NCBI GenBank assembly: GCA_035771165.1
Contig: JAWNZC010000174.1
Span: forward strand, 194,501 to 258,500
Direction of reading: 5' to 3'
Origin: Paragorgia papillata
Taxonomy: Eukaryota > Cnidaria > Anthozoa > Scleralcyonacea > Coralliidae
Length of the DNA stretch: 64,000 nt
Positions 53,600-63,236 of the stretch are shown piece by piece (positions within the stretch are counted from its first letter, which is position 1; every line of letters starts with the position of its first letter). The notes beneath the pieces are model-generated. The model searched no databases, was not told where the DNA came from, and was given only the letters and a program-made list of their open reading frames with translations. Both the position numbers and the translations under genes were made by a program.

Positions 53600-54154
53600 T
53601 GTATTATATTTAAAAGATGTGTTTTTCCAAAGCGTTTGTTATTACTACCGAAAGTATTCTATTTGAAGAGTGAATTATTTAAAAAGATGTCCTATGTTTT
53701 TCGAAAGGTGTATTCCTCATAAAGATGTGTCACTCAAAAGGTGTCTTATTCTTAAGAAGGTGTGTTATTGTGAAAGGTGTGTTTTTTGAAAGGTGTCTTT
53801 TTTATAAGATGTGTTAATCAAAAGGTGTGTTATTCTTAAGAAGGTGTGTTAGTGTAAAAGGTGTGTTTTTCGCAAAGGTGTGTTTTCGCAAAGGTGTGTC
53901 AAAAATAACACACCTTAGTTTTGTCAAGGTGTGTTAATCAAAAGTGTTATTAGAAGATGTGTTACAAAACACACCCAGGTGTGTAAATCAGCGCACCAAG
54001 GTGTGTAAATTAACACACTTTGGTGTGTTTTTTAACACACCATGGTGTGTTTTTTAACACACCATGGTGTGTTAAAAAAATTACACACCAAAACGTGTGT
54101 TAAAATAACACACCTTGGCGCGTTATTTTTTAACACACCTTTTTTTAGAGTGTA
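53600..54154 (-). mobile_element. CACTA/EnSpm-like terminus with subterminal GGTGTGTTA repeats
   Basis: On the minus strand the sequence begins CACTCTAAAAAAAGGTGTGT at 54154. It continues with more than 20 copies of GGTGTGTTA or TAACACACC over about 550 bp, in both orientations, including perfect palindromes AACACACCATGGTGTGTT. CACT-type tips and dense subterminal motifs are known traits of CACTA elements. The opposite end was not found. It starts close to where duplication copy 2 ends and stops inside a BEL/Pao remnant. Confidence 0.55.
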
Positions 54155-54526
54155 TGAGTCGCGCGAACTAGCCACCCCACCATGGAGCTCGGCTGAGATT
54201 AAATCTCCACAGTGGGCAATGAATTCAGACCCTCGTCCATTTGAACTTGATGTAACCACTTCTGTGCAGCTTTGAAAGTGGAACCATTGTCCGAGTACAT
54301 CACCTCTGGTCTGCCTCTTCGTGCGATAAAACGCTTGAAACTTGCAAGGAACTCCGCGGCTTCCAAAGACTTCAGAAGTTCCAGGTGAACTGCTCTTGTT
54401 AAACTGCACCCGTACAGTGCCAAGTATATAGGCTTTCTTGTTGGTTTTTCCTTTTGTCTGGTAACGGATCGGTGTCTGTTCTGAGCTTGGAACAACTTGT
54501 GTTGACAACCAGTCAAATAACGACAA
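54155..54526 (-). pseudogene. BEL/Pao retrotransposon integrase fragment, decayed
   Basis: Motifs include LTRAVHLELLKSLEAAEFL, FKRFIARRGRPEVMYSDNGS (with the second catalytic Asp in SDNGS), and, after a frameshift, NLSRAPWWGG followed by a stop. IRYQTKGKTNKKAY lies upstream in another frame. At least two frameshifts and two stops make it inactive. Flanking LTRs and the other pol domains are absent. Confidence 0.8.
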
Positions 54527-54529
54527 CCA

Positions 54530-54775
54530 GTTTAATAAGATGCTCCAGCCTCTCAGGACTCATTCTTAAAAATTTAAAGTACTCCCTATCGTGCAAACGT
54601 AACTCTTCGACTAAAATGTGAAATTGACTCTGCTGTTGGCGGACCCCCCTAGGAGATCGAGGTTCTCGCCCCGCCTCTTAAGCATTTCTCTTACCCAGAA
54701 TCTTCTTTTCCGTGGCTTGTTCAATACAAGAAGGGCTCCGTTTTTCCTCAGAAGCGCGGTAATTAATTGTAGTTG
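54530..54775 (-). pseudogene. PIF/Harbinger transposase N-terminal fragment, decayed
   Basis: RRFWVREMLKRRGE, then after a frameshift VEELRLHDREYFKFLRMSPE and LEHLIKLV, match the start of HARBI1/ALP1-like transposases (RRWWVRP...L..ED...F..FLRM). The DDE catalytic core is missing. The sequence passes directly into the BEL/Pao fragment. Confidence 0.7.
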
Positions 54776-54974
54776 ACAAGCAATAACATAACGTTCTGTT
54801 TAACGGTGGCATTTTTTATTTTTGATGTTTTAGGCGGGAAATGTGAAGCGTCATCGCCGATTTTCGCCGACCATCTGGGACAAATGAGAACTATCTGATC
54901 GCCGATGATCGCCGATGTGATCGCCGATGATCGCCGACGTGATCGCCGGTCATCGACGACTGAAAACTAGGCTT

Positions 54975-55240
54975 TACAACATTTTTATCAGATGTAAAAC
55001 ACGAGCCGATAGCCGTGTATTTTAGATCTGATAAACTACACGTATACTGGCGAATATTTTCAATAGCTTAAAAAACGAACTATTTGGTAAGTTCATTGGC
55101 GTAGTAATTTTGAAAAACAACGTTGTCTGAGCCGAGAAAATCAAAGCTAAATTTATGTAAATCAAGAGGATTCTTTATCACAATTAAGGACACTCTTACA
55201 TGTATTTTTTGTGTTTTCTTCAGGAATTATTAATCGTTTT
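54975..55240. repeat. Palindrome-led dispersed repeat, second copy
   Basis: TTTATCAGATGTAAAACACG mirrors GTGTATTTTAGATCTGATAAA around AGCCGATAGC. The right flank (GTTCATTGGCGTAGTAATTT) matches 30687-30706. Confidence 0.7.
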
Positions 55241-55815
55241 TGAAGAACATTATGCATGTCTGCAACTCAATCAAGAAAATAACATACTGTATTTTCTTAT
55301 TTACAGAGAAATTCTTCCGTACGTTCTTTCCGTGTTATGGACAATTTTGCTCCATTAATCCCAGGAACCTGTTTAAGGTAAGAGCCAAACTGCAGAGAGG
55401 AACGTGTTGTCTCAACGGAGGTGTGGGCTGTTTAACCATTATAATAAGGAGAGGGGGACCCGGAAGAGTTTATTTGAACCCTCACTCAAAAGCTATATTC
55501 TATATGAAAACATCACTGATTTCTAAAAGAAGACTGGACCGAGTAACTCATTGTTCTCCAGAATCAGAAAATAAAGCTTGTGAAAGGTCGGTTTGGTCTC
55601 TTGCTAATTGGAGCCGGGCATGCAGGCAATTTTGTAAGTATAGGTCAATACGAAGATGAACACAACGCTGTGGTTTGGTTTTAATCAAAAGTCTCAATGA
55701 GACGACTCACGGAAACGCAAGCAAGCACAGCTAAAACCACTAGAAAATGCATTTGTTTGACAATGTAAAGAAATAGTGCAGTTCGAACCGTGAGTGTTTT
55801 TTTTGCCCAATACAC

Positions 55816-56684
55816 TTACAGTTGAGACATAATGAAATTCATTCAAATGACCTTAGATGTATAATTTGGGGTATTTTTTTATGATATTGAGGATGAACAA
55901 CAGTTGTCTCATTGAAATTGACAGCTGACTCAGTAATAGTAATTATACAATTCAAAGCATCAGCAACTGCCTGTACCATAAGAGCATCACACCAAGTGCC
56001 TTGAGCTGACATATCCTTAATTTAATTTGCCCAAGACTAGTTATCAGTAACACTGTCAATAAACTGTTCTGGATGAGCTTGAATATAATCAACACCTGCT
56101 TTCCTTACATTTAGATGATAATTAGGATCGTGATATAATTGCTGAGAAACGGCTTTAAAAAAGCAATCACCAATCACCATTGCCACCAACATCAAGAGGC
56201 TTCAGATTTTTCAAAAGGAGCCTAGCTTCCAATGTTGACATAGGAAAGTCTCTTTTTGCTTTTACTATGGAAAGTTTACTTGTGAAATCATGTACAGGTT
56301 TTGTTTTAGAGGTTATGTTTGGAATGAGCTCTTGGGAAACATCTTGCACTACATCAAAATGCACGTTATTACTATTCTGAATGTAAATCACATGGTTATC
56401 AATGGGTAATGGCTCATTTAACATAGTTCTGGAAAATTTTGCCCACTTGTCATTATTACCAAATTTTGTATATACGTAAATGTCTGTGCAAAATATAAAG
56501 AAGCTGCAGTTAATATTTCAATATCAGTTCCCCATACACCAACATTCTTCATTTTAGATGCTGTTAAATAATTATCAACAGAAGTATACCAATGTGTGGT
56601 AATGAAATGAAGCATGAACAAATGTTTGCAATAGAACGAATGATCGACAACAAACTCGTGTAAACCGCAGAAACGGCGAAACAA
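55816..56684 (-). pseudogene. Tandem OTU-domain cysteine protease gene, decayed
   Basis: Two OTU-type domains can be read. The first (56684-56300, C-terminal half) has GVWGTDIEILTAASLY, a one-base frameshift near 56488, KWAKFSRTMLNEPLP, and IYIQNSNNVHFDVVQD with the catalytic His. The second begins LKPLDVGGNGD, where a 7-bp tandem duplication (AATCACC twice, 56165-56178) breaks the frame inside the catalytic GNGDC motif. It continues CFFKAVSQQLYHDPNYHLNV, two in-frame stops, QGTWCDALMVQAVADALNC, and, in a shifted frame, GHLNEFHYVSTV with the catalytic His near 55832. OTU proteases cleave ubiquitin linkages, and related domains ride in invertebrate transposons, including Helitron-type ones. 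The origin here is inferred. Confidence 0.8.
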
Positions 56685-56699
56685 TAAAGTGAACTACGA

Positions 56700-57320
56700 G
56701 TTCATCATGAAACAAACGGTTAAACTGCAGAAACAGTAAACATCAATACACTGATGGAGCTAGTAATATGCTATTAAACGGCAAAAACACATGAAAAGAA
56801 ATCAACAAACTCACCTCTACTCCTTGCTTTCGAAGTACTGTAGTAGATAATTTAGAACAGAGCGCGCAAAGCAGGCTGGAGGATTATATGCAAAAGTCGA
56901 GTGATAGCATATACTCCCAATACTCCTACGGAGTATCCGTGAGTCAAAAAGGGAAAAAGGGGGAGGGTGAAATGAGAAAAAATTTGTAAGGACATTTGAC
57001 ACATGCATGGAGTTAGTTCCTTAGTAATGTCGGATTCTGAGTTCATCTTCCAAACAATTGTTGCTCAATCCAGTCGGTCAATTATTTTAGAGATCAGTGG
57101 AACACATACTTATTGTAATGAAGGCGCGCATACGGAAGCGCTCCCCCCCCCCTACGTTACCCGCATAGTTTATTGCTCCAGCTAGCATATGCTAGGTTGG
57201 CAACGGACTTCACAGCTGAGATTCATGTTTTCTACAGACTCTAATTTAACTTACCACTCACGCTTCTGATAAAATTCCGCATGTTGCACTATATTTACTA
57301 AACTATATCACAACCCACAT
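56700..57320. other. Intergenic DNA, nothing recognised
   Basis: Short frames at 56817-57185 overlap on both strands and have no domain. A C-run lies near 57145. Confidence 0.4.
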
Positions 57321-57324
57321 TTTA

Positions 57325-57413
57325 CTCTGATGAAGGGCTCCGCTCGAAACGTCAGTATTTCGTTATCAAAACTATTCTCGGCAGTATACCACCTTTTCAC
57401 TTTGCTCTATCTA
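57325..57413 (+). repeat. Possible Penelope-like retroelement 3' remnant
   Basis: TGATGAAGGGCTCCGCTCGAAACGTC resembles a recurrent tail motif of Penelope-like elements. CAGTATTTCGTTA and CCACCTTTTCACTTTG are shared with 25240-25295. Confidence 0.4.
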
Positions 57414-57964
57414 AAACACTGCCTACGCAGCACTCTACTTTTTTACAGCTAGCTCGTGAGTGTTGGAATGTAGAAGGAAGTTTGGAAATCTTGAAAGGGT
57501 CCTTGTCGTGTTTAGGCAGGTTGATATTATCATCATATATCCTTGATCTTGGCGAGATAAAGGGCAATTAGCCCGAGACGTCCTGCTGATAAAACCAAGG
57601 AAGTCATTTTAATTTGTTTTTATATTTATTTTGTGAAACTCGATCATTCCTTCTGTCTTGCATAGAACTTTTAAATCCAGGAGATAAAAACTTAACTCTA
57701 GTGAAACTGCAGATGATAATATCCTTACTCGATTGACGAAAGGGTTTTCTAATTTACCACGACACGTCGACCCACGCTTTTGTCTAGATTCGGCATGTTT
57801 TTAAAAACGATGAATAATTAAATGAAAACCAGCCAAGTTAAGTTCTTTCAAGACGTAAAAGGAATGGGATCAGTTTTGATGCTTTTATATCACCAAGACT
57901 TATGACATGATTTGAAATGGTAGCTCACAATACAGACCTAATACAGCAGACCCTATATATGGGA

Positions 57965-58275
57965 ACACGGAATGGCGTGTGCTGTTAGGGTGCTGCGTCT
58001 CTCTGCTGCATCCCAAAGTTAAGCCCAGTTGGACGGCGTTAGTACTCGGATGGGTGACCGTCTGGGAATAACCCACGTTCTCGAGATTGGAACACGTTTG
58101 AGTAGAGTTTAGTCAGTGGTCTTTGCTGTGCTTCGAGGGTTTTTCACCGGAAGCTGTGATTCGTGGTCTGACGACATGTGTGTCATAAATATGTCGTATG
58201 GCGGCGGGCCTTGAAATTTAATATGTAAATTGCTCTTGAAAAGCCCTTTGTGGGAAGGGGTAAATAAATTTGTAT

Positions 58276-58310
<35 letters not shown>
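57965..58310 (+). repeat. 5S-rRNA-derived SINE with (TTTA)n tail
   Basis: AAGTTAAGCCCAGTTGG, then TTAGTACTCGGATGGGTGACC and GTCTGGGAATA, match the 3' half of 5S rRNA, including the box A and box C regions of its internal promoter. A body (GTGCTTCGAGGGTTTTTCAC, GCTCTTGAAAAGCCCTTTGT) leads to a TTTA repeat. A second copy is at 28112-28388. Confidence 0.85.
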
Positions 58311-58311
<1 letters not shown>

Positions 58312-59270
58312 TGTGTGAAAAGGATTGAGCTTTTAATTTATTTTGAGATTGTATCTGCGACTTATGTATTACGATTTTACTGTGGCTAACTCCAGACGAT
58401 TAATTTACCACTGATATCTACTGTTGGTTACTTTATGTGCACTTCTAAAACCTCCTACAGCAAGAGAGCATAAACGTGAGAGAATTAGGAATGTGTAGTA
58501 ATGAGTCTAGTGCTATTTTAAGGCTCACCCCATCTGACAAGTATTGTAGAATCTTCTGACATTAGAGAGTGAAAAAAGTTGATGATATATGTTTTTTGTA
58601 GGTGATAGCCCCCTTCCCAAAATCAAACAATAGAACCAAGTGTTAAATTTTAATAATATTTCATACAAAACACCAAGTGATACAACCCTATTAGTCTATT
58701 ATATTACCAAAGATGTGCTTGCATTTCATCAATAACAATTAATAATAATTGTAAGTACTATAATTCATTTAAAAAACATTATTATTGCCATTATCTAAGT
58801 GTGCTCCAAGTCCATGATTCTGTATAATTAGTCCCTTATTATTAAGTATATTGCACAATAAAGATAATCAAAATAATACTGAAGGTCAACTAGGCTGTCA
58901 AAGAAAGCAAGATCACAATCAATTTTGACACATTTAAAAATAACTTTATAGTAGATTGCAACAATTAAGAAAAATAACTGTATTCTTTCATTTGACACTA
59001 AACTAAACAAACGATTTTATGCAATAGCCAGCTAGTAGCTCAAAGACAAACAAGTCTGTCACAGTATGTGGTATCTGGTGTCAGATTACAATGTAGTTAT
59101 TGATTATATAGATTAAATGTTGAGAATCTATGCTTCATAAGCTTTCTAGTGATATTAGATTTGATATGGTTTAGAATAAAACCATACATTTTACAGTAAT
59201 TGTAGTAGATCACAATAGTTTGGGCGAACCCTCATCTCTTTAACGTCCTTTTTCTGAAAGATCAAATTTC
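58311..59270. other. AT-rich intergenic DNA, nothing recognised
   Basis: No domain-bearing frame, RNA or repeat was found. Confidence 0.4.
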
Positions 59271-59280
59271 ACGGCAAGCT

Positions 59281-59510
<230 letters not shown>

Positions 59511-59667
59511 CTTTAATTCCTCCACAACAGGAGATCAAATAATTAAAAAATAAATAAATAAAAAAAACACAAAAACACAACAACATGAAATACAATACGA
59601 GTTAGCTTAATATATGTACATATTACGTTAATAGGAAAAAGGGACAGTCAAGGAGAGGAATTATGAT

Positions 59668-60058
59668 TTATGAAATAGGTGGCTTGTGTCTACTAGAATT
59701 ACATAGTATAACAATATTCATTATAGCTGTAGCAGTTAAAATTGCAAACTTGTCTCTACACTCCACGCTAGTGTTTTGATTTCTAGGAAGTACTCCTCCT
59801 ATAATTGATCGGTAAAGGTCAGTTTCTGATTGGTTAAAGATTGTAGAACAAACACGGATGTCCAAATGGTTGTGGAAGTCGTCCCACATATCGTTCCTTA
59901 CGGTGGAAGTTTTGACGCAGTGGGTTATGAAGTGACGAGTAATATCAAAATGCGTCTTTTGACAGAGCGTACAGACAAATTCATTTCCAGATTCCAATGT
60001 TGCCAGCATAAAGGCCTCTGGGATATTACCACAAATAATATTTACCAGGTTTGCTAAT
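59668..60058 (-). pseudogene. Frameshifted C-terminus of LINE ORF2
   Basis: In the next frame the protein continues (NIPEAFMLATLESGNEFVCT...) with a zinc-knuckle-like C-x2-C...H...H-x3-C (FVCTLCQKTHFDITRHFITH C), as found at the end of many LINE ORF2 proteins. It runs to 59668. Confidence 0.85.
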
Positions 60059-63000
60059 ACGTTTTGCTAATGATGGCATAGGTATTTCTTCTGGCGACCT
60101 CCCAGAGATACAGCGGTTCCAAGGAACTATGAATAGCTCCATAGTGATGCAGCTCGGGTTTGGCGTAAATCCCATCACGCCAATTATCAAATTCAGTTTG
60201 ACGGATGCTCGAAATAACAATTATTTTCCAATTTGACTTTGAGGGAAAAGTTTGGTATTCTAAAAAATTCTCTAGGTAAGAGAGTAGACCATATTTAGAC
60301 AAAACTTTTAAAATGTCTGGCACAAAGCCAATTGGTTTTGGGGTTGAATATCTTATTGTTGACAAAAATCTAAAAACAAAGATTTTCTTATAAACTTCAT
60401 TGTGGCTTGATCTACATAATTTCCCAAGAAATAAAAGTTTGGCTTTATCGATATGACCCTGTGTAGTCCACCACCCTAGTGATCCAATTGCAGCTTCAGA
60501 CCTGGTATTTGGACTGACTCCTTGCACGCGCTTTGCCGCAAAGCGGTTTGTTCTTTCGAGACAATCATTGTCTGATTGGGTGAGATTCCACCAGAGTTCG
60601 CAGCCATAAAGCATTCTTGGCAGACCGATCGTTATCCATGCACTGGAACCAATAATTGGGTTTATTCCACCAGGCCTTATCCCGGTGCTCATCAGGCTGC
60701 ATACCACTTGCCGACCTTTCAATGAAGCTTCTGAGGTTCTATTCGAGCTTGCGAAATTCCCCGACAATTCAATTCCGACATGAGTCCATGCGGCTTTTTC
60801 TGTGACATCAACATAATCAAGTTTCCAGTTGCGATGGGGTTTATATTTCTTGTTGTATCTAGTTGATTCACCGAACGTAACTATTATGGTTTTCCCTACA
60901 TTGAACAAAAATCTCCACTTCTTACTATAATTGTCAATGATGTTTAGCATAATTTGTAGGCCATTTACTCTAGCAGACAAGAGAGCAATGTCATCCGCAA
61001 CTAAAATAGATCCACAATGAGTGTTACCAATCTGAAGACCATAATTTGATTTTTCAATAATTTCGGGAATATCATTGTTGAAAACCAAAAAAAGCCATGG
61101 TGATAGAACACTGCCTTGGCGAACACCTTGGCGAATACGAAAAATTGGTGATAGAAGATTCGTGTGTCTAACACAGCTGGATAACTTATTGTACCAATTG
61201 TATAGCAACCTCCATGTTTTACCCCGAATTCCACAGTTATATAATTTGTAGAAGAGGCCATCTATCCAAACAGTGTCGAAGGCCTTTTCCGAATCCAAAA
61301 AGCAGCAGTAAACCTTGCTATCACGTTCAACATAATGCGCAATTGACTCTTGTAAGACAAAACTAGCTAAAATGCAGTTTTTGTTTTTTTGATAAGCGAA
61401 CTGCATCTTGTTGGGGATTCCCAAACATTGAAATTTCGGCATTAATCTGCACAGAATCAATCTTTCAAATATTTTCCCAAAAACATTAAGGAGAGTGATT
61501 CCACGAAAGTTATTTTTATCAAATCTGTCAGATTTATTGCTTTTAAACAGAGAGTGAATGATACCAGTGACAATGGAGTTACCAACGTCCTCTAAATCGC
61601 GAATAGCGTTGAAAATAGTGCACAAAGTAGAAAAAACAGCTTGACCGGCATATTTCACGTGTTCGTAAACAATATTATCAAGTCCACCAGATTTCCCATT
61701 TGGTAAGTTACCGCAAATAGCAATTAATTCATCGATGGTAAAGGGTTCATTCAAGACATCTTCGTCATTTTCCAGAGATGCCGATTTATATTCGCGGATC
61801 TTTTCTTGCACATGTTGTTGAAAATCTTTATCAAAATTGTTATCTTGCGTAGGTGAGTGGAGATCAACATAATGCTTTGTCCAAATATCGAGAACGCTGT
61901 TTGGATCTGTTATAATTTTTCCTTCCATTCGTAGTCCGTTTCTATGCTTCGCACGTTTATTCTTACGTAATTTGCTAATGGCTTTGTAGAAGCTACTACG
62001 ATCGGTATCATAAGATTGTTCCAAGTGATCAAATTGTTTAGACTCGTGATCTGAAGCTAACCTTCTCATTTCTTTTCGGAATTCTCGTTTGGCATTCTTG
62101 TACTGTTTAAAATAAGGGTTGTTTTGATTCCTTGGTCTACCATTTTGGATCCAAATCTTACGAAGATCTCTGTTTCTTTGATGAAAAGTTTTCAATCCAA
62201 ATTTCCAAAAGGGCTTAAGATAAGACATGAACTTAGTTTTTGGAATAGATGCTTTGCTTGCGGATTTTAGGATGTTTCCCACAGAATTTATAGCCTGTTC
62301 AATATCTTCGACACTTTTCAAATCAATATTGGTGAAGTTGGCTTCCAACTCTTTTTCAACGGTTTGTTGATAAGTCTCAAGAATTAATTCGTCCGATTGC
62401 AATGTTCTCCAGGCTAGAGCTGATATGGTTTGGGTGGTTTTCTCAGTGACAGTGGAAGAATGCGGAAAATTTAAAGAGCAAAAGACGGGTAAATGAAACG
62501 AGAGATTGTCGCTATGATCATCTATCACTCGGCACTCATGGACGAGGTGTGTATACTGTTTACTAAATAAAATATGATCTATGGTCGAGGAGACATTTCC
62601 ATCGTCGGAATAATAGGTAGCTGATGGACCTAAAGAAGACGTTAGAGAGTTTAATGAGACTAGATTATGACGATCCATCATAGCAATCAGATCTTTTCCT
62701 CTGCTGTTAATTTTCTCAGGGATACAGTTAGGCCCGCTATGTTTTCCAATGTGGGCATTGAAATCACCAGCAATAATTACTGTTCCAAAATGTATGAACT
62801 GGTTAATAACATTTTCTAGTGTCTCTAAACAGTCACGATAAATTGACAAGTTTTTGTTACTCGATGGTAGGTACACACCTATGATAAAAAGCATCTGACC
62901 GTTTGTCATTTCTACACTTATAACAATAATCCTATCGTTTCCAATGTTTTCATGTTTCTTTATGATAAAATCTGTGTTTTTACGCCACAAAATGCCAACT

Positions 63001-63236
63001 CCGCCTTTTCCTCTTCTCCAAATCGAGTTAAGGTTTAGTTCAGAACTTGCTTTTCCGTATCCATCAAAATCGCGATTAATGCTTCCCAAAAAGCTTAAAG
63101 AATCGGGATACAACCAATGTTCTACCAGAATACAAACATCGGTATGACGTAGACACCGGTCGGCATAACAGACGTTGTGAATTAAACCGCCCGCATTCCA
63201 AGTGGTAAGTCTAAGTTTGTGTGCGAATTTACTGGC
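60054..63236 (-). CDS. LINE ORF2: apurinic-type endonuclease and reverse transcriptase
   Basis: The frame opens directly after the ORF1 stop, and no ATG occurs in its first ~160 codons. The endonuclease includes TTWNAGGL, GDFNAHIGKHSG (catalytic Asp/Asn) and SSTIDHILFS. The reverse transcriptase has NNFRGITLLNVFGKIFERL, FLDSEKAFDTVW, RQGVRQGSVLSPWLFLVFN and the active-site SILVADDIALLS (VADD rather than Y/FADD, near 61005). MLYGCELWWNLTQSD and SLGWWTTQGHIDKAKLLFLG mark the post-RT region. It makes and inserts LINE copies by target-primed reverse transcription. The frame ends at TAG 60056-60054, apparently because of a one-base loss in the T-run at 60062-60065. Confidence 0.92.
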   Translation of the reverse strand, partial: ASKFAHKLRLTTWNAGGLIHNVCYADRCLRHTDVCILVEHWLYPDSLSFLGSINRDFDGYGKASSELNLNSIWRRGKGGVGILWRKNTDFIIKKHENIGNDRIIVISVEMTNGQMLFIIGVYLPSSNKNLSIYRDCLETLENVINQFIHFGTVIIAGDFNAHIGKHSGPNCIPEKINSRGKDLIAMMDRHNLVSLNSLTSSLGPSATYYSDDGNVSSTIDHILFSKQYTHLVHECRVIDDHSDNLSFHLPVFCSLNFPHSSTVTEKTTQTISALAWRTLQSDELILETYQQTVEKELEANFTNIDLKSVEDIEQAINSVGNILKSASKASIPKTKFMSYLKPFWKFGLKTFHQRNRDLRKIWIQNGRPRNQNNPYFKQYKNAKREFRKEMRRLASDHESKQFDHLEQSYDTDRSSFYKAISKLRKNKRAKHRNGLRMEGKIITDPNSVLDIWTKHYVDLHSPTQDNNFDKDFQQHVQEKIREYKSASLENDEDVLNEPFTIDELIAICGNLPNGKSGGLDNIVYEHVKYAGQAVFSTLCTIFNAIRDLEDVGNSIVTGIIHSLFKSNKSDRFDKNNFRGITLLNVFGKIFERLILCRLMPKFQCLGIPNKMQFAYQKNKNCILASFVLQESIAHYVERDSKVYCCFLDSEKAFDTVWIDGLFYKLYNCGIRGKTWRLLYNWYNKLSSCVRHTNLLSPIFRIRQGVRQGSVLSPWLFLVFNNDIPEIIEKSNYGLQIGNTHCGSILVADDIALLSARVNGLQIMLNIIDNYSKKWRFLFNVGKTIIVTFGESTRYNKKYKPHRNWKLDYVDVTEKAAWTHVGIELSGNFASSNRTSEASLKGRQVVCSLMSTGIRPGGINPIIGSSAWITIGLPRMLYGCELWWNLTQSDNDCLERTNRFAAKRVQGVSPNTRSEAAIGSLGWWTTQGHIDKAKLLFLGKLCRSSHNEVYKKIFVFRFLSTIRYSTPKPIGFVPDILKVLSKYGLLSYLENFLEYQTFPSKSNWKIIVISSIRQTEFDNWRDGIYAKPELHHYGAIHSSLEPLYLWEVARRNTYAIISKTY

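Noticed and set aside
55240..55659. 139-codon plus-strand frame as a gene
   Set aside because: No recognisable motif, unusual composition, and it lies between repeats. Support is length alone.
57985..58085. True 5S rRNA gene
   Set aside because: Only the 3' half is well matched. It is joined to a SINE body and TTTA tail also present at 28112-28388.
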